Part shown: piece after piece, positions 26,435-35,988 of the stretch
How the letters are laid out: every line of letters begins with the position of its first letter
Numbering within the stretch: the first letter of the stretch is position 1
Source of the DNA: Dehalococcoidales bacterium
GTDB lineage: Bacteria > Chloroflexota > Dehalococcoidia > Dehalococcoidales > UBA3254
Assembly (NCBI GenBank): GCA_016926695.1
Contig: JAFGOB010000001.1
Location: forward strand, 19,535 to 83,534
Reading direction: 5' to 3'
Length of the DNA stretch: 64,000 bases
Notes under the pieces: generated by a model
Told to the model about the DNA's origin: nothing
Seen by the model: the letters and a program-made list of their open reading frames with translations, nothing else
The model's database searches: none
Translations under genes and position numbers: made by a program

Positions 26435-28888
26435 ATGACACAAAAACCGATTGTCAAGGTTGAGGGCGAAACCACTTACTATAGCTCCTGCAATTGTAAT
26501 TGCGGTAGTGATAGCCACTGCGTCTTTAAAGTGCACATCAAAGATGGGATAGTTGTAGCTGTTGAGCCTGATGACAGGTATAACACTGGTATAGGCAGGG
26601 AAGACGAGGTATTGTCCGAGGCTGACCTGATAAAAAACCGAATCCAGAGAAGGCCGTGTGTGAAAGGGATGGTCTTTCACAAACAACTATACGATCCAGA
26701 CAGGGTTCTCTATCCCATGAAAAGGACTCCCTGTGCCGGGCGCGGTGAAGGAAAATTCACCAGGATATCCTGGGATGAAGCCCTGACGACCATTGCCGGG
26801 AAGATGAAGGAAATCAGGGAGCGGTGGGGGCCTTATTCTATCTTGATACCCAAAGGACCCAACGCTGTGGCGGAACGGCTCTTCTCATTCTGGGGGGCAG
26901 GCGTAAGCACCTGGGGCTATTCTTCAGCTGATGCTATAAGGCTGGCAACTCCTCTTGTTTTTGGCCAACCTGGAGGGGCGGCATCAAGTTCAGCGGCGGA
27001 TTTCCTGGTTAATTCCAAATTGATCGTTATCTGGGGTTACGATCCGGCTATGGGTTCCATAGGACCGGGGTATCAATTTGCCTGGTTTCTAAAACTTGCC
27101 CGGGAGAGAGGCAAAAAGGTTATAATCTTCGACCCGAGATACACCCCGGCTGCTGAAGTTATCGCAGACCAGTGGATACCGATAAAGCCTGGAACGGATT
27201 GTGCCATGTTCATGGCGATGGCGCACGTTCTGTTCCAGGAGGATTTATGGAACAAAGAGTTTGTTGCCCGTTATGTTGAACCTGAGGGATTCGAGAAATG
27301 GAGGAAATATATCCTCGGAACGGAGGACGGAACCAGTAAGAGCCCGGAATGGGCTGAATACATTTGTGCTGTGCCCGCAGAGACTATCCGGGCGCTGGTT
27401 CACTTGACCATAAAGGAAAGCCCGGCCTGGCTCTTCTCAAGTATCGGGGTGTACAGGAAGAGTCGCGGAGAAAACGCAGCGAGAGCCTTTGCGGCTTTGC
27501 AGGCGATGAGGGGCGCCTGGGGCGCTCCAGGAATGGGCGTTGTACTGGGGCCTGTTGGACCAGAGAATCCCGCGCCGATATCAGCCCAGCTATCGTCATC
27601 CTGGGGACCGAAAGGAGAGTATCATGTTCCCATTTTGTATCGCTGTCATTACTGGGACCAGGCGGTTTTACTTCTGGATAAAGTAAGGAGCGGTGAACTC
27701 AGTGAGCAGGACTATATCAGGATGGTGGGCTGGAGAGATGAAGCAGCTATACTGAAAGATTTCAATCCCAGAATGCTTTTTTGGGGTGGCGAATCTCAGT
27801 ACGGCGCCAACTACCTGGTAACGCAGTTTGAATCGCCCGGCAGCCAGATACTGGCTATAGAAAAAATGGAATTCATCGTTTCTATGAACAGCATGATTAC
27901 ACCTTCCGCCAGATATGCCGACATAATTCTACCCGTCCAGGACTGGATGTGGGAGGAAAAAAACGTTGTCAAGAGCAATGAAGGATTTGCATCTATTAAT
28001 TACTGCGCGGGGTTGGCCAGGCCCCCGGGTGAGGTTAAACCTAGAATATGGGTCTTGACCAGGCTGGCTGAGAAACTGGGCGTGGATCCGGTCAAGTTTT
28101 TTCCGTATTATACCACCGATGAAAACTGGGATAAGGATTGGGAAAGATACCAGAAAGATATTTATCAAAATATTGTGAATCAGTATAAACAAAAAGGAGT
28201 TGACGTACAAACCTGGGAAAAATTCATCGGGGGAGAATTTATAAATTGTGATGAACTGAGGGGTGAAAAGCCCTTTGTTGGTTTTGATAGGCAAATAAAG
28301 GAAGGTAAACCCTTCAATACAGCCTCGGGCAAGATTGAAATCTATTCCAGTTATCTCGCCGATGAATCCAATAGAGGCAAGGCTCAGCACTTTGATGCTC
28401 ATGGCAGGCTGTATCAGTATATTCCCAGTGACTGGGGGTCCCTTACGCCGATGCCGGTCTATCAGAATGCGGTTCGAGGAATGGACGACCCTCTGGTAAA
28501 AAAGTATCCCCTGCTGGTGATAACACCGCCCGGCAGGTACCGGGTCCACTCTTTATTCTGGACCAATCCCTGGCTTAGAGACCAGGTCTACCAGCATAGA
28601 GTCTGGGTAAGCGCAGCCGACGCTGCAGCGAGGGGAATAAAAGACGGAGACATGGTTACGGTTTACAATGATCGAGGTAGAATAGTAATGCCGGCTTATG
28701 TGACTGCCAGGATAATGCCTGGCATAATCGCTGTACGCAGCGGAGGGTGGTATGTCCCGGATGAATCAGGCATCGATTTCGGGGCATCGGCCTCCAGCCT
28801 GCTAGGTGGGGATTTTGAGAGTTGCATAGCTCCAGCCAAGGCCACTACCATAGCCCAGTTGGAAAAGTATAAAGGAGCATTGCCATGA
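26435..28888 (+). CDS. Molybdopterin oxidoreductase, large subunit (DMSO reductase superfamily)
   Basis: An 817-residue bis-MGD enzyme. The N-terminal cluster region has Cys at 19, 21, 23 and 29 and a later Cys in RRPCVKG; spacing of the first group is looser than the usual CxxxCxxxC. Family blocks are YPMKRTPCAGRGEGKFTRISWDEAL, LIVIWGYDPAMGS, VIIFDPRYTPAAE, PGTDCAMFMAMAHVL, and the C-terminal cofactor domain with LLVITPPGRYRVHS and DGDMVTVYNDRG. There is no Tat signal, so it works in the cytoplasm. The FeS subunit gene overlaps by 4 bp and no membrane anchor gene follows. That layout resembles cytoplasmic transhydroxylase or reductase pairs. The substrate is unknown. The ATG has a GGAGG site. 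Confidence 0.9.
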   Translation: MTQKPIVKVEGETTYYSSCNCNCGSDSHCVFKVHIKDGIVVAVEPDDRYNTGIGREDEVLSEADLIKNRIQRRPCVKGMVFHKQLYDPDRVLYPMKRTPCAGRGEGKFTRISWDEALTTIAGKMKEIRERWGPYSILIPKGPNAVAERLFSFWGAGVSTWGYSSADAIRLATPLVFGQPGGAASSSAADFLVNSKLIVIWGYDPAMGSIGPGYQFAWFLKLARERGKKVIIFDPRYTPAAEVIADQWIPIKPGTDCAMFMAMAHVLFQEDLWNKEFVARYVEPEGFEKWRKYILGTEDGTSKSPEWAEYICAVPAETIRALVHLTIKESPAWLFSSIGVYRKSRGENAARAFAALQAMRGAWGAPGMGVVLGPVGPENPAPISAQLSSSWGPKGEYHVPILYRCHYWDQAVLLLDKVRSGELSEQDYIRMVGWRDEAAILKDFNPRMLFWGGESQYGANYLVTQFESPGSQILAIEKMEFIVSMNSMITPSARYADIILPVQDWMWEEKNVVKSNEGFASINYCAGLARPPGEVKPRIWVLTRLAEKLGVDPVKFFPYYTTDENWDKDWERYQKDIYQNIVNQYKQKGVDVQTWEKFIGGEFINCDELRGEKPFVGFDRQIKEGKPFNTASGKIEIYSSYLADESNRGKAQHFDAHGRLYQYIPSDWGSLTPMPVYQNAVRGMDDPLVKKYPLLVITPPGRYRVHSLFWTNPWLRDQVYQHRVWVSAADAAARGIKDGDMVTVYNDRGRIVMPAYVTARIMPGIIAVRSGGWYVPDESGIDFGASASSLLGGDFESCIAPAKATTIAQLEKYKGALP

Positions 28889-29640
28889 CCCAGTATGGTT
28901 TCTTTTTTGACCAGAGCCGATGTACCGGCTGTAATACCTGCACGCTTGCCTGCATGCAGTGGCACAATATTCAGCCAGGCCAGGTAAGATGGATGCGAGT
29001 CTACCAATGGGAGAAGGGCGCATTTCCCAATACACGACTCCATATTCTGGCTGTTCCCTGCTACCATTGTGAAAACCCTGTTTGCATAGACGCCTGTACG
29101 CACGGAGCGATTTACAAGGAGCCGAAATTTGGCGCCGTGCTGGTAGACCCTGAGAAGTGCACTGGCGACCGCAACTGCTGGAAAGCCTGCCCCTACGGAT
29201 CACCTCAATTCTACAGCGATGAATCCGGCAGTAAAATGTCCAAGTGCAACATGTGCATCGACCGGCTGGAGCAGGGAGCCAAACCGATCTGTGTTACAAG
29301 CTGCTCCATGAGGGCACTTGAGTTTGCTCCGATCGAGGAACTGACACGGAAATATGATAACCTGAGGATGCTCGAAGACATGCCGAAAGATACTATTACC
29401 AGACCGGCGGTTGTTTTCAAACCGGCCGATCCTAAAATCCAGGTCTTGCCCTGGGACTCATCCAGGGCTCTTAAACTATGGCAGAAGAGACAACTTCACC
29501 AGGGTGAGTCTTTGCCTGACATATTCGCGTTAGAGTCGGACGTTACCGAAGTGCCACAGGATATTGTTGGGCGGAACCGGCTCGTGCTAAAGGCTAAAAC
29601 CAGTACCGAGTTGAAATACTATACAACAGATAATGAATAA
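28885..29640 (+). CDS. 4Fe-4S ferredoxin-type electron-transfer subunit (DmsB/PsrB-like)
   Basis: A 251-residue polyferredoxin that partners the upstream molybdoenzyme. The first cluster motif is SRCTGCNTCTLACMQWHN (about 12-29); further clusters are in CYHCENPVCIDACTHGAI, EKCTGDRNCWKACPYGSPQF and CNMCIDRLEQGAKPICVTSC, the four-cluster pattern of the DmsB family. The third motif has a CTGDRNC spacing in place of CxxC-x2-C. The ATG overlaps the stop of the large subunit (ATGA) and has AAAGGAG. With no membrane subunit following, electrons probably pass to a soluble carrier or a flavoprotein such as the next gene product. Confidence 0.92.
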   Translation: MTQYGFFFDQSRCTGCNTCTLACMQWHNIQPGQVRWMRVYQWEKGAFPNTRLHILAVPCYHCENPVCIDACTHGAIYKEPKFGAVLVDPEKCTGDRNCWKACPYGSPQFYSDESGSKMSKCNMCIDRLEQGAKPICVTSCSMRALEFAPIEELTRKYDNLRMLEDMPKDTITRPAVVFKPADPKIQVLPWDSSRALKLWQKRQLHQGESLPDIFALESDVTEVPQDIVGRNRLVLKAKTSTELKYYTTDNE

Positions 29641-29714
29641 GAACGGGGGAGATCCGAATTCCATTCTCTTTAAAAATATAACCAGAAATATTTACGAATA
29701 TTATCGGGAGGATT

Positions 29715-30785
29715 ATGTCAAAACCCTTTGAACCTTTTACGATCAATCGAATGCAAATCAAAAATCGTTTTGTTCGATCTGCTACCATGGATAATATGGG
29801 CTCCGACAGTATGGTTACTGAAGCTCAATTGGAACTGTATCGCGATCTGTCGCTTGGCGAAGTAGGTTTGATTATCAGCAGCGGTATCTTTCCCAGTATA
29901 AACGGTCAAGCGGGCAAAGGACAACTCGGAGCTCATACCGATGAGACCATTCCATCGCTGAAAAAGATAGCTGATATGGTCCATAAAAATAATGGCAAGG
30001 TAGCGGCACAATTACTGCATGGCGGCTGGCAGTGTAATCCGGAGCTTACGGGTCAACAACCGATCGGACCATCAGCATTGATTCATCCCTTCAGAGGAAT
30101 TCCTATAAAAGGTCTTTCGATAGATGAAGTTTATGAAGAGATTGAGCGCTTTGTGCAGGCAGGGCGAAGACTAATCGAAGCCGGTTTTGATGCTATCCAG
30201 TTTCATGGTGCTCACAGTTGGCTTATCAGTGCCTTTCTTTCACCGGTAACCAATAAAAGAGAGGATGAGTTCGGAGGTTCAGCGAAGAAGCGGGCGAATT
30301 TTGTCATACAAATATATAAGGGAATCCGCCGGATTGCCGGTCCGGATTACCCTGTATTCATCAAGCTGGGATTAAAAGACTATCACTCTCAGGGGAAATC
30401 CTTAGATGAAGGCCTAAAAACAGCTGCTATTTTTGAAGAAATAGGTATGGACGCTATTGAGATAAGCGAAGGGGTGGAAGAGGAGCGCAGTCATCACATC
30501 AGGTTGGGTGCCCTTTTTCCCTACTATCTGGATGAGTGTCGTCAGGCACGCAGGGTTTTAAAGCAACCGATTATTCTGGTTGGTGGAATGAGGCAGCTCA
30601 AAGATGTTGAACAGGTCCTTGAGGAAGATATTGCCGACGCTGTTTCGATGTGCCGTCCATTTGTTATGGACCGATATATTGTTAAGAAATTCCATCAAGG
30701 TGTCGCCACAAGTTCGGCCTGTACGTCCTGTAATGGCTGTACCGGATTGAATCGTACTACCCTTCGATGCGTTCTTCCTGATTGA
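29715..30785 (+). CDS. NADH:flavin oxidoreductase (Old Yellow Enzyme family) with C-terminal Cys cluster
   Basis: A 356-residue OYE-type TIM barrel. Marks are FEPFTINRMQIKNRFVRSAT at the N-terminus, QLLHGG near 100, FHGAHSWLISAFLSPVTNKR with the active-site His, and the phosphate-binding VGGMRQ. The protein ends right after a Cys group (Cys336, 339, 342 and 352, in ACTSCNGC and LRC). That matches the [4Fe-4S] site of 2-enoate and 2,4-dienoyl-CoA reductases, but the C-terminal FAD/NAD domains of those enzymes are absent. It may get electrons from the preceding FeS subunit and not directly from NADH. GGGAGG precedes the ATG. Confidence 0.88.
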   Translation: MSKPFEPFTINRMQIKNRFVRSATMDNMGSDSMVTEAQLELYRDLSLGEVGLIISSGIFPSINGQAGKGQLGAHTDETIPSLKKIADMVHKNNGKVAAQLLHGGWQCNPELTGQQPIGPSALIHPFRGIPIKGLSIDEVYEEIERFVQAGRRLIEAGFDAIQFHGAHSWLISAFLSPVTNKREDEFGGSAKKRANFVIQIYKGIRRIAGPDYPVFIKLGLKDYHSQGKSLDEGLKTAAIFEEIGMDAIEISEGVEEERSHHIRLGALFPYYLDECRQARRVLKQPIILVGGMRQLKDVEQVLEEDIADAVSMCRPFVMDRYIVKKFHQGVATSSACTSCNGCTGLNRTTLRCVLPD

Positions 30786-30811
30786 TGCGATAAGTCATAA
30801 AGGAGAAATCT

Positions 30812-32338
30812 ATGAAATTACAATCGAGCCCGTTAGTTAAAACTCAATACGGCACCTTCCAGGGAGTAATTGAAAAAGGACTGTTCGTCTTTAAAGGCAT
30901 TCCTTACTCTGTTTCTATGTCGGGTAAAAACCGCTGGCTGCCCCCTCCGCCAGCTAAGCCCTTTAAAGGTGTATGCCAGGCCCAGGAATTCAGCCCTGTC
31001 GCTATGCAAATGATTATGCCCTCCAATCCCAATGTTCCATTCGCCGAACAGGAACAGCAAAACGAAAACTGTTTGTTTTTAAATATATATTCTCCCGGAT
31101 TGGACGATAAGAAAAGGGCGGTTATGGTATGGATTCATGGCGGAGGCTATCATATGGGTTCGGGGTCGTCCTCCCTGCATCCGGGCCACACCCTTCCCAA
31201 CCGCGGTGATATCATATTTATAAGTATCAATTATCGCCTGGGTCCTTTGGGCTTTTTACACCTGAATGATATTACCCGGGGTGTAATTCCATCTTGTGGA
31301 AATGAAGGGCTGTTAGACCAGATTGCCGCTCTCAAATGGATCAAGGAGAATATTGCGGTGTTTGGGGGAGACCCCAACAACATAACTGTCTTCGGTGAAT
31401 CTGCCGGCGCTATGAGCATCGGCTGTTTGCTGGCAATGCCGGAGTCCAAAGGAATTTTCCAGAAAGCCATATTACAGAGCGGGGCTTCAACCGTAAGAAC
31501 CTTGAATGAGGGAGTGGCCAACGCGGAAAAATATCTGAACGTGCTGGGGACATCAGAAATCTCCAAACTACATAACCTGCCCGGTCAAAATTTTATAGAT
31601 GCTTATGCTCAATTGGTCGGTAATGCCTTCTGGTCGATGAGTAAAGGGACTTTGCTGGAACCCATTATCGACGGACGAGTTTTACCGGAACTACCCCTCG
31701 ATGCCTTTAAACACGGTTCAGCCAAAGAAATCAAAGTCATGGCTGGTTCGACATTAGACGAGGTTTACCTTTTCGCCCAGCCAGATGCCAGCATACCCAC
31801 CATGAATGAAAAAGAACTCATTCGCCGGGTGGAAAAATTCTTGCCAGCGGATTTTGCTGCCGAATTGATCTCAACTTATCGCTCAGCTTCACCCGAAAGG
31901 AGATCAGGTGAAATAAAACCCTTTCAGATATTCCTGGCTATTTTTACTGACTTGCAGTTCAGAATGCCGGCTGTACGCCTGATGGAATCACAGGTCAATT
32001 TTAAGCAAAATGCTTATAACTATATCTTTGACTGGCAAAGCCCTCAGACTGGATTGAAAGCCTGCCACTCATTGGAGCTTGGTTTCCTTTTCGGGAATCG
32101 TTTTGATGAGTTTCACGGCGTCGGGCCTGCCGCCGAAAAACTGGGCGAGCAAATGCAGGACGCCTGGATTGCTTTTGCAAAAACCGGGGACCCAAGCTGT
32201 GAGAGTCTGGGTAATTGGCCGGCCTACGGCCAACAGCGCTACACTATGCTTTTAGGAGCAAATAGCCATGTCGAAGCAGCTCCTTTCGAAACCGAACGGC
32301 GAGTCTGGCAGAGAGCACCTGACAATTGGCTGGGGTAA
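30812..32338 (+). CDS. Type B carboxylesterase
   Basis: A 508-residue type B carboxylesterase, the third in this window. Marks are GIPYSVSMSGKNRWLPPPPAKP (a variant of the usual N-terminal motif), ENCLFLNIYSP near residue 86, the oxyanion loop WIHGGGYHMGSG, FGESAGAMSIG with Ser197, and HSLELGFLFGNRFDEF with the base His. No signal peptide is seen. AAAGGAG precedes the ATG, 26 bp after the OYE gene, so it is likely co-transcribed. It ends 7 bp from the convergent enolase-superfamily gene. Confidence 0.9.
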   Translation: MKLQSSPLVKTQYGTFQGVIEKGLFVFKGIPYSVSMSGKNRWLPPPPAKPFKGVCQAQEFSPVAMQMIMPSNPNVPFAEQEQQNENCLFLNIYSPGLDDKKRAVMVWIHGGGYHMGSGSSSLHPGHTLPNRGDIIFISINYRLGPLGFLHLNDITRGVIPSCGNEGLLDQIAALKWIKENIAVFGGDPNNITVFGESAGAMSIGCLLAMPESKGIFQKAILQSGASTVRTLNEGVANAEKYLNVLGTSEISKLHNLPGQNFIDAYAQLVGNAFWSMSKGTLLEPIIDGRVLPELPLDAFKHGSAKEIKVMAGSTLDEVYLFAQPDASIPTMNEKELIRRVEKFLPADFAAELISTYRSASPERRSGEIKPFQIFLAIFTDLQFRMPAVRLMESQVNFKQNAYNYIFDWQSPQTGLKACHSLELGFLFGNRFDEFHGVGPAAEKLGEQMQDAWIAFAKTGDPSCESLGNWPAYGQQRYTMLLGANSHVEAAPFETERRVWQRAPDNWLG

Positions 32339-32345
32339 CATCACT

Positions 32346-33557
32346 TTACCCTTTAGTAAAGTCCTGTTTTGATTGTCCCGCCCGTTTCTGCCAATTCTCA
32401 TCGCGAAACATATTAAGCCCGAGGTCCAGTATTACTCCATCTTTCGTTTTTTCCGGGGGATGTTTTTCCAGGAAATCTATATCCAGTTCCACTCCCCAAC
32501 CAGGTGCATCGGGTACCGAAAAGCAACCATTGCTAATATCAGGATAAGGTGAACCTACTTTTTTAACTTCCACGTCAACAAAGTCATTAAAATGCTCCAG
32601 GATCTTTCCATTTCTTAGCCCCGCCATTAGATGAATACCAACCATAGTTGAAATAATTCCACCAACATTGTGAGGTGCGACCATCATCGAGTACGTCTCA
32701 GCATTTGCAGAAAGTTTCTTTGCTTCAAGCATGCCGAAATTAGTCGGATCAACCTGGATAATATCAACACAGCGTCGTTCAAACAATTCTCTGTATTCAG
32801 ACCGTGTGTACAGGCGCTCACCCGCTGCTATCGGAATGGTTGTATGAGCCTTGACTTCAGCCAGAGCGCCGAGATCATCCGGACGGCAAGGTTCCTCGAT
32901 CCATCCCGGCTTCAGCTTTTCTATATCTTTAACAATCTCTATAGCCTGATGCGGGGCAAAACGCCCGTGCATTTCAATAAACATCTGAACACCTTGCGGC
33001 AGTACACTATGAACGGCTTCGATGATTTCGATCGATCTTGAATACTCTTTCCTGCTCAGTTCCAGGTTGCCAGCTCCAAATGGATCAAATTTAAGACCTG
33101 TATATCCCTTTCGGACGACTGCTTTGGCAGCCTCAGCAAATTCACTCGGATTTCTGTTCACTTTATACCAGCCGTTGGCATATGCCGGGATTTTTTCAAT
33201 CGGTTTGTCTCCAGCCAGGACCTTCCCTCCGAGAAGCTTATAAACAGGCAAACCCGCCCGTTTACCAATACAATCCCAGCATGCGATTTCAAGTAAAGAA
33301 AACGCGGTCATAACTACACTGCCTGCTTTATCAAAATCCAACAAAGTGTATTTTTGATATAGACTCTCAATATCAAAAATATCATGGCCCAGAAAGTGAT
33401 TCCTGGTCTCTCTCAATAACTCCAGAACTGCGTTTGTTCTCCCCAGAACTCGAGCTTCACCAATTCCGGCAATACCTTCATCGGTTTCCAGTATCAGATA
33501 AGTCAGATTTCTCCAGGGCGTACTTACGACGTATGTTCGATACCCTGTTATCTTCAT
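32346..33557 (-). CDS. Mandelate racemase/muconate-lactonizing family enzyme (galactonate-dehydratase-like)
   Basis: A 403-residue enolase-superfamily enzyme. Likely catalytic positions are Lys156 (GLKFDP), Glu195 and His197 (EMHGRF), Glu221 or 222 (WIEEP), Glu247 (AAGERLY), Asp270 (VDPTNFG) and His296 (APHNVGG). The pairing of His197 with His296 is the D-galactonate/gluconate dehydratase (DgoD-like) pattern, in which the sugar acid loses water to give a 2-keto-3-deoxy acid. GGAGG precedes the ATG at 33557. The next upstream gene encodes an AraD1-type enzyme that could take the product, so the two likely form a sugar-acid pathway. The exact sugar acid is not readable. Confidence 0.88.
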   Translation of the reverse strand: MKITGYRTYVVSTPWRNLTYLILETDEGIAGIGEARVLGRTNAVLELLRETRNHFLGHDIFDIESLYQKYTLLDFDKAGSVVMTAFSLLEIACWDCIGKRAGLPVYKLLGGKVLAGDKPIEKIPAYANGWYKVNRNPSEFAEAAKAVVRKGYTGLKFDPFGAGNLELSRKEYSRSIEIIEAVHSVLPQGVQMFIEMHGRFAPHQAIEIVKDIEKLKPGWIEEPCRPDDLGALAEVKAHTTIPIAAGERLYTRSEYRELFERRCVDIIQVDPTNFGMLEAKKLSANAETYSMMVAPHNVGGIISTMVGIHLMAGLRNGKILEHFNDFVDVEVKKVGSPYPDISNGCFSVPDAPGWGVELDIDFLEKHPPEKTKDGVILDLGLNMFRDENWQKRAGQSKQDFTKG

Positions 33558-33638
33558 ATCAAATTATCCTCCTGCGGAACCTGTGAAAATAATCTACCGG
33601 AAAATATTTCAAATAACGATTTTCCCGGCTGAGATAAA

Positions 33639-34697
33639 TTACCCTTTCCGAACGGTGACGGGAGTTGAATCAAAAGGAATCCGTTTTATGTAATTCACAA
33701 GGTCACTGCCCATACCTTCAAAATGAATTTGGATTTTATCGTCTTGTTGAAAGGGACTCCAACTTCCCGAGGATAATCGCATAGTACCAAAATAGTAAAT
33801 ATGAACCTCACCAGGTATTCGGAATTGAGGGTATTTGAAATGATGATCTTCAAGATTAGCAAGGGAATTGTTCATATTCGCTTCACCGGTAAATAGTTCA
33901 CCTGAATCATAAATTAGAGAATTTCCTCTATATATTCGACAATATCCTCTGACATCTTGAAAATTCAGGTCTGTAACCAATTCCGGTCCGACTGAACACG
34001 TACGCAGCTTGGATGGCGCCAGCCATAGATAATTCACTTTTTCAGTAATATGATCCGACCATTCATTGCCGATGGCAAAGCCCAAACGACAGGGTACGCC
34101 AAATTTGTCAATTATGTAGCATCCTGCGATTTCAGGCTCTTCACCGCAATCCCGAGAGAATGAAGGTATTTCCAGAAAATCATTATGACCTTTCAATATT
34201 GCCCCGGTACCTTTGTAAAACCATTCAGGCTGAATACCTCTTTTACCGAATTCAGGTTTCCCCCCCTTTAAACCCATTTCAAACATTTTCTGAGAATCTG
34301 TGATCACTCCAGTTCCATGATTTGCCTGGCTGGTTTTGGAATGATCAGGGGCATTGTGCATTTTATTTCGTTGAGAGGCACTTCCTGTATGAGTTAATCC
34401 CGTGCCAGAGATCAGACAATGGGCAGGATCGGGATGGTCTAAAGGTGGCAGCACCCATATTTTTCCTCCCGGTTTCTGCTTCGACAGTTCAAAATAACTA
34501 AGAGTAACTCGATTTTTCGGAAATTCAGAGTTATTTATGTAAGATTCAAGATCCGTGCCAGCTTGTTGGGCTTCTTCGAATATACGGTAAGTACTCTTCC
34601 AATCAGGATTAATACTGGTTAGATCAATAACAGCATCCTTTTCAACTAAACCTACATGCCTTTCTATTTCCGAAACTATAAACTGAATCAATCTCAT
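33639..34697 (-). CDS. FAH-family protein, AraD1-like (2-keto-3-deoxy-sugar-acid enzyme)
   Basis: A 352-residue fumarylacetoacetate-hydrolase-fold enzyme of the AraD1 subgroup. The N-terminal small domain (MRLIQFIVSEIERHVGLVE) is followed by the catalytic domain with SGTGLTHTGSASQRNKMHN near residues 97-115, an acidic metal site in DCGEEPEIAGCYII, and GYCRIYRGNSLIYDSGELFTGE. AraD1-type proteins are linked to dehydration or cleavage of 2-keto-3-deoxy sugar acids. The gene is 81 bp upstream of the sugar-acid dehydratase-like gene on the same strand. The ribosome binding site is poor. A 200-bp spacer with no visible gene separates it from the arginase-like gene. Confidence 0.82.
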   Translation of the reverse strand: MRLIQFIVSEIERHVGLVEKDAVIDLTSINPDWKSTYRIFEEAQQAGTDLESYINNSEFPKNRVTLSYFELSKQKPGGKIWVLPPLDHPDPAHCLISGTGLTHTGSASQRNKMHNAPDHSKTSQANHGTGVITDSQKMFEMGLKGGKPEFGKRGIQPEWFYKGTGAILKGHNDFLEIPSFSRDCGEEPEIAGCYIIDKFGVPCRLGFAIGNEWSDHITEKVNYLWLAPSKLRTCSVGPELVTDLNFQDVRGYCRIYRGNSLIYDSGELFTGEANMNNSLANLEDHHFKYPQFRIPGEVHIYYFGTMRLSSGSWSPFQQDDKIQIHFEGMGSDLVNYIKRIPFDSTPVTVRKG

Positions 34698-34898
34698 ATC
34701 TGTTCCCGATTACGCATTACTTACTAAAAACATACTGATTTCACTATTCTGTATATATTTTACCAATAATTCCGGGTACGTAGTTGTGCCTGCAAGAAGT
34801 ATTGAGCACTGATCCCAGCCTTGCGGTAACTTCGGGCTTTTATATGATGAGGCCGGGAAATTTAAACAATCTCTATGAATTAATTTGAGCTAATTTGT

Positions 34899-35984
34899 TT
34901 AAGTCGAGGCTTTTATGAACTCAGCTACCAGAGAAAGTGTCGAATCCTTGATATTACCAGGTGTCTCAATGCCCAGGAAATGCATATTGAACTCCATTAT
35001 GTCCAAACCCACTATTTTATATTTCCCGCGGCGGCAGTCGCTGGCTATGATGTTGGCTACATCCAACAGGTTTTGTTTACTTATTCCCGGTTTATCCATG
35101 TAACGTGCAGCATAAACGCTATTGTACGACCCAACATCCAGGTCCAGACTGATATACACATAAGGATTGTCGATTTTTTCGCTCAAAAATCGGGTAACTG
35201 AATCAATATACTGTCCACCAAAAAGCTTTAGCGGGAAAAAACTACAGCCGCGTTCCTCAAAGCTTAAATAATATTTCTTGTAACTATCTCTTTCAAAGCC
35301 AGTATCTAAATCCGGGTAATCGCCCACTCCGATAAAGAGCAGGTTTTCTGGAAGGATGCTACCTTCATCTATAAGGTATGACCAGAAGTTGCCGCAGCAG
35401 AACTGGTCACTGAACCCGATAGGGATAATCGGAGCAGCGTGGGGTCCACCGGAGGTAAACTCCGGACTATGCAGTTGTGCTGCAGCAAGTCTAATTGATA
35501 GCGGAATAGCATCGAAGTGTTGGTCAAGCACAACCACGGTAAGCATCTTTGGTCCATATTTATCAGCCAGTGCGGAGACAACACCGGCGGTAGCAGAGTG
35601 GTCGATACCGATCATGATGGGTATTTCGGGAAAGATATTGTCGGCAACGAAGGATTGCAACTGCTTGACGATACTAAGGAGGCTGCCGCTATCAAAAAAA
35701 TCCGCCATAGTTTTGACATTTACCAGCGGCAGATCGGATTTGTTCGGCTTTGGCCAGAGCCAGGAAGGAACGGGAAACCTTCCGTAAGGTAAAATGCCTT
35801 GCTCCTTTAAAATATCTGACATACTCCCGGTCACGGCAGCGTAAGGATCCGGACACGCGGAAAGCCAGTCCAATTTTGTAGTATCGGCAGCCATCCAGGC
35901 ATGCTTCAGCCGCAGGTTCAAGGGATCGTCAACCGGATCCAGTGCGACACCAAAAAGTTTTTTCCGGTACTTTGATATAGACAA
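34899..35984 (-). CDS. Arginase/agmatinase-fold hydrolase
   Basis: A 361-residue ureohydrolase-fold protein. The binuclear manganese ligands are conserved in order: His129 (IGIDHSATAG), Asp154, His156 and Asp158 (LDQHFDAI), Asp281 and Asp283 (SLDLDVGSY). The DP that normally follows the last pair is missing, and the first 100 residues form an extension not seen in standard arginases (about 300 aa). Substrate specificity is therefore uncertain; guanidino or formimino compounds are family substrates. It lies 4 bp downstream of the FeS protein gene of the GlcD/GlcF-like pair and is likely in the same operon, which is an unusual combination. Confidence 0.82.
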   Translation of the reverse strand: MSISKYRKKLFGVALDPVDDPLNLRLKHAWMAADTTKLDWLSACPDPYAAVTGSMSDILKEQGILPYGRFPVPSWLWPKPNKSDLPLVNVKTMADFFDSGSLLSIVKQLQSFVADNIFPEIPIMIGIDHSATAGVVSALADKYGPKMLTVVVLDQHFDAIPLSIRLAAAQLHSPEFTSGGPHAAPIIPIGFSDQFCCGNFWSYLIDEGSILPENLLFIGVGDYPDLDTGFERDSYKKYYLSFEERGCSFFPLKLFGGQYIDSVTRFLSEKIDNPYVYISLDLDVGSYNSVYAARYMDKPGISKQNLLDVANIIASDCRRGKYKIVGLDIMEFNMHFLGIETPGNIKDSTLSLVAEFIKAST

Positions 35985-35988
35985 TTAG

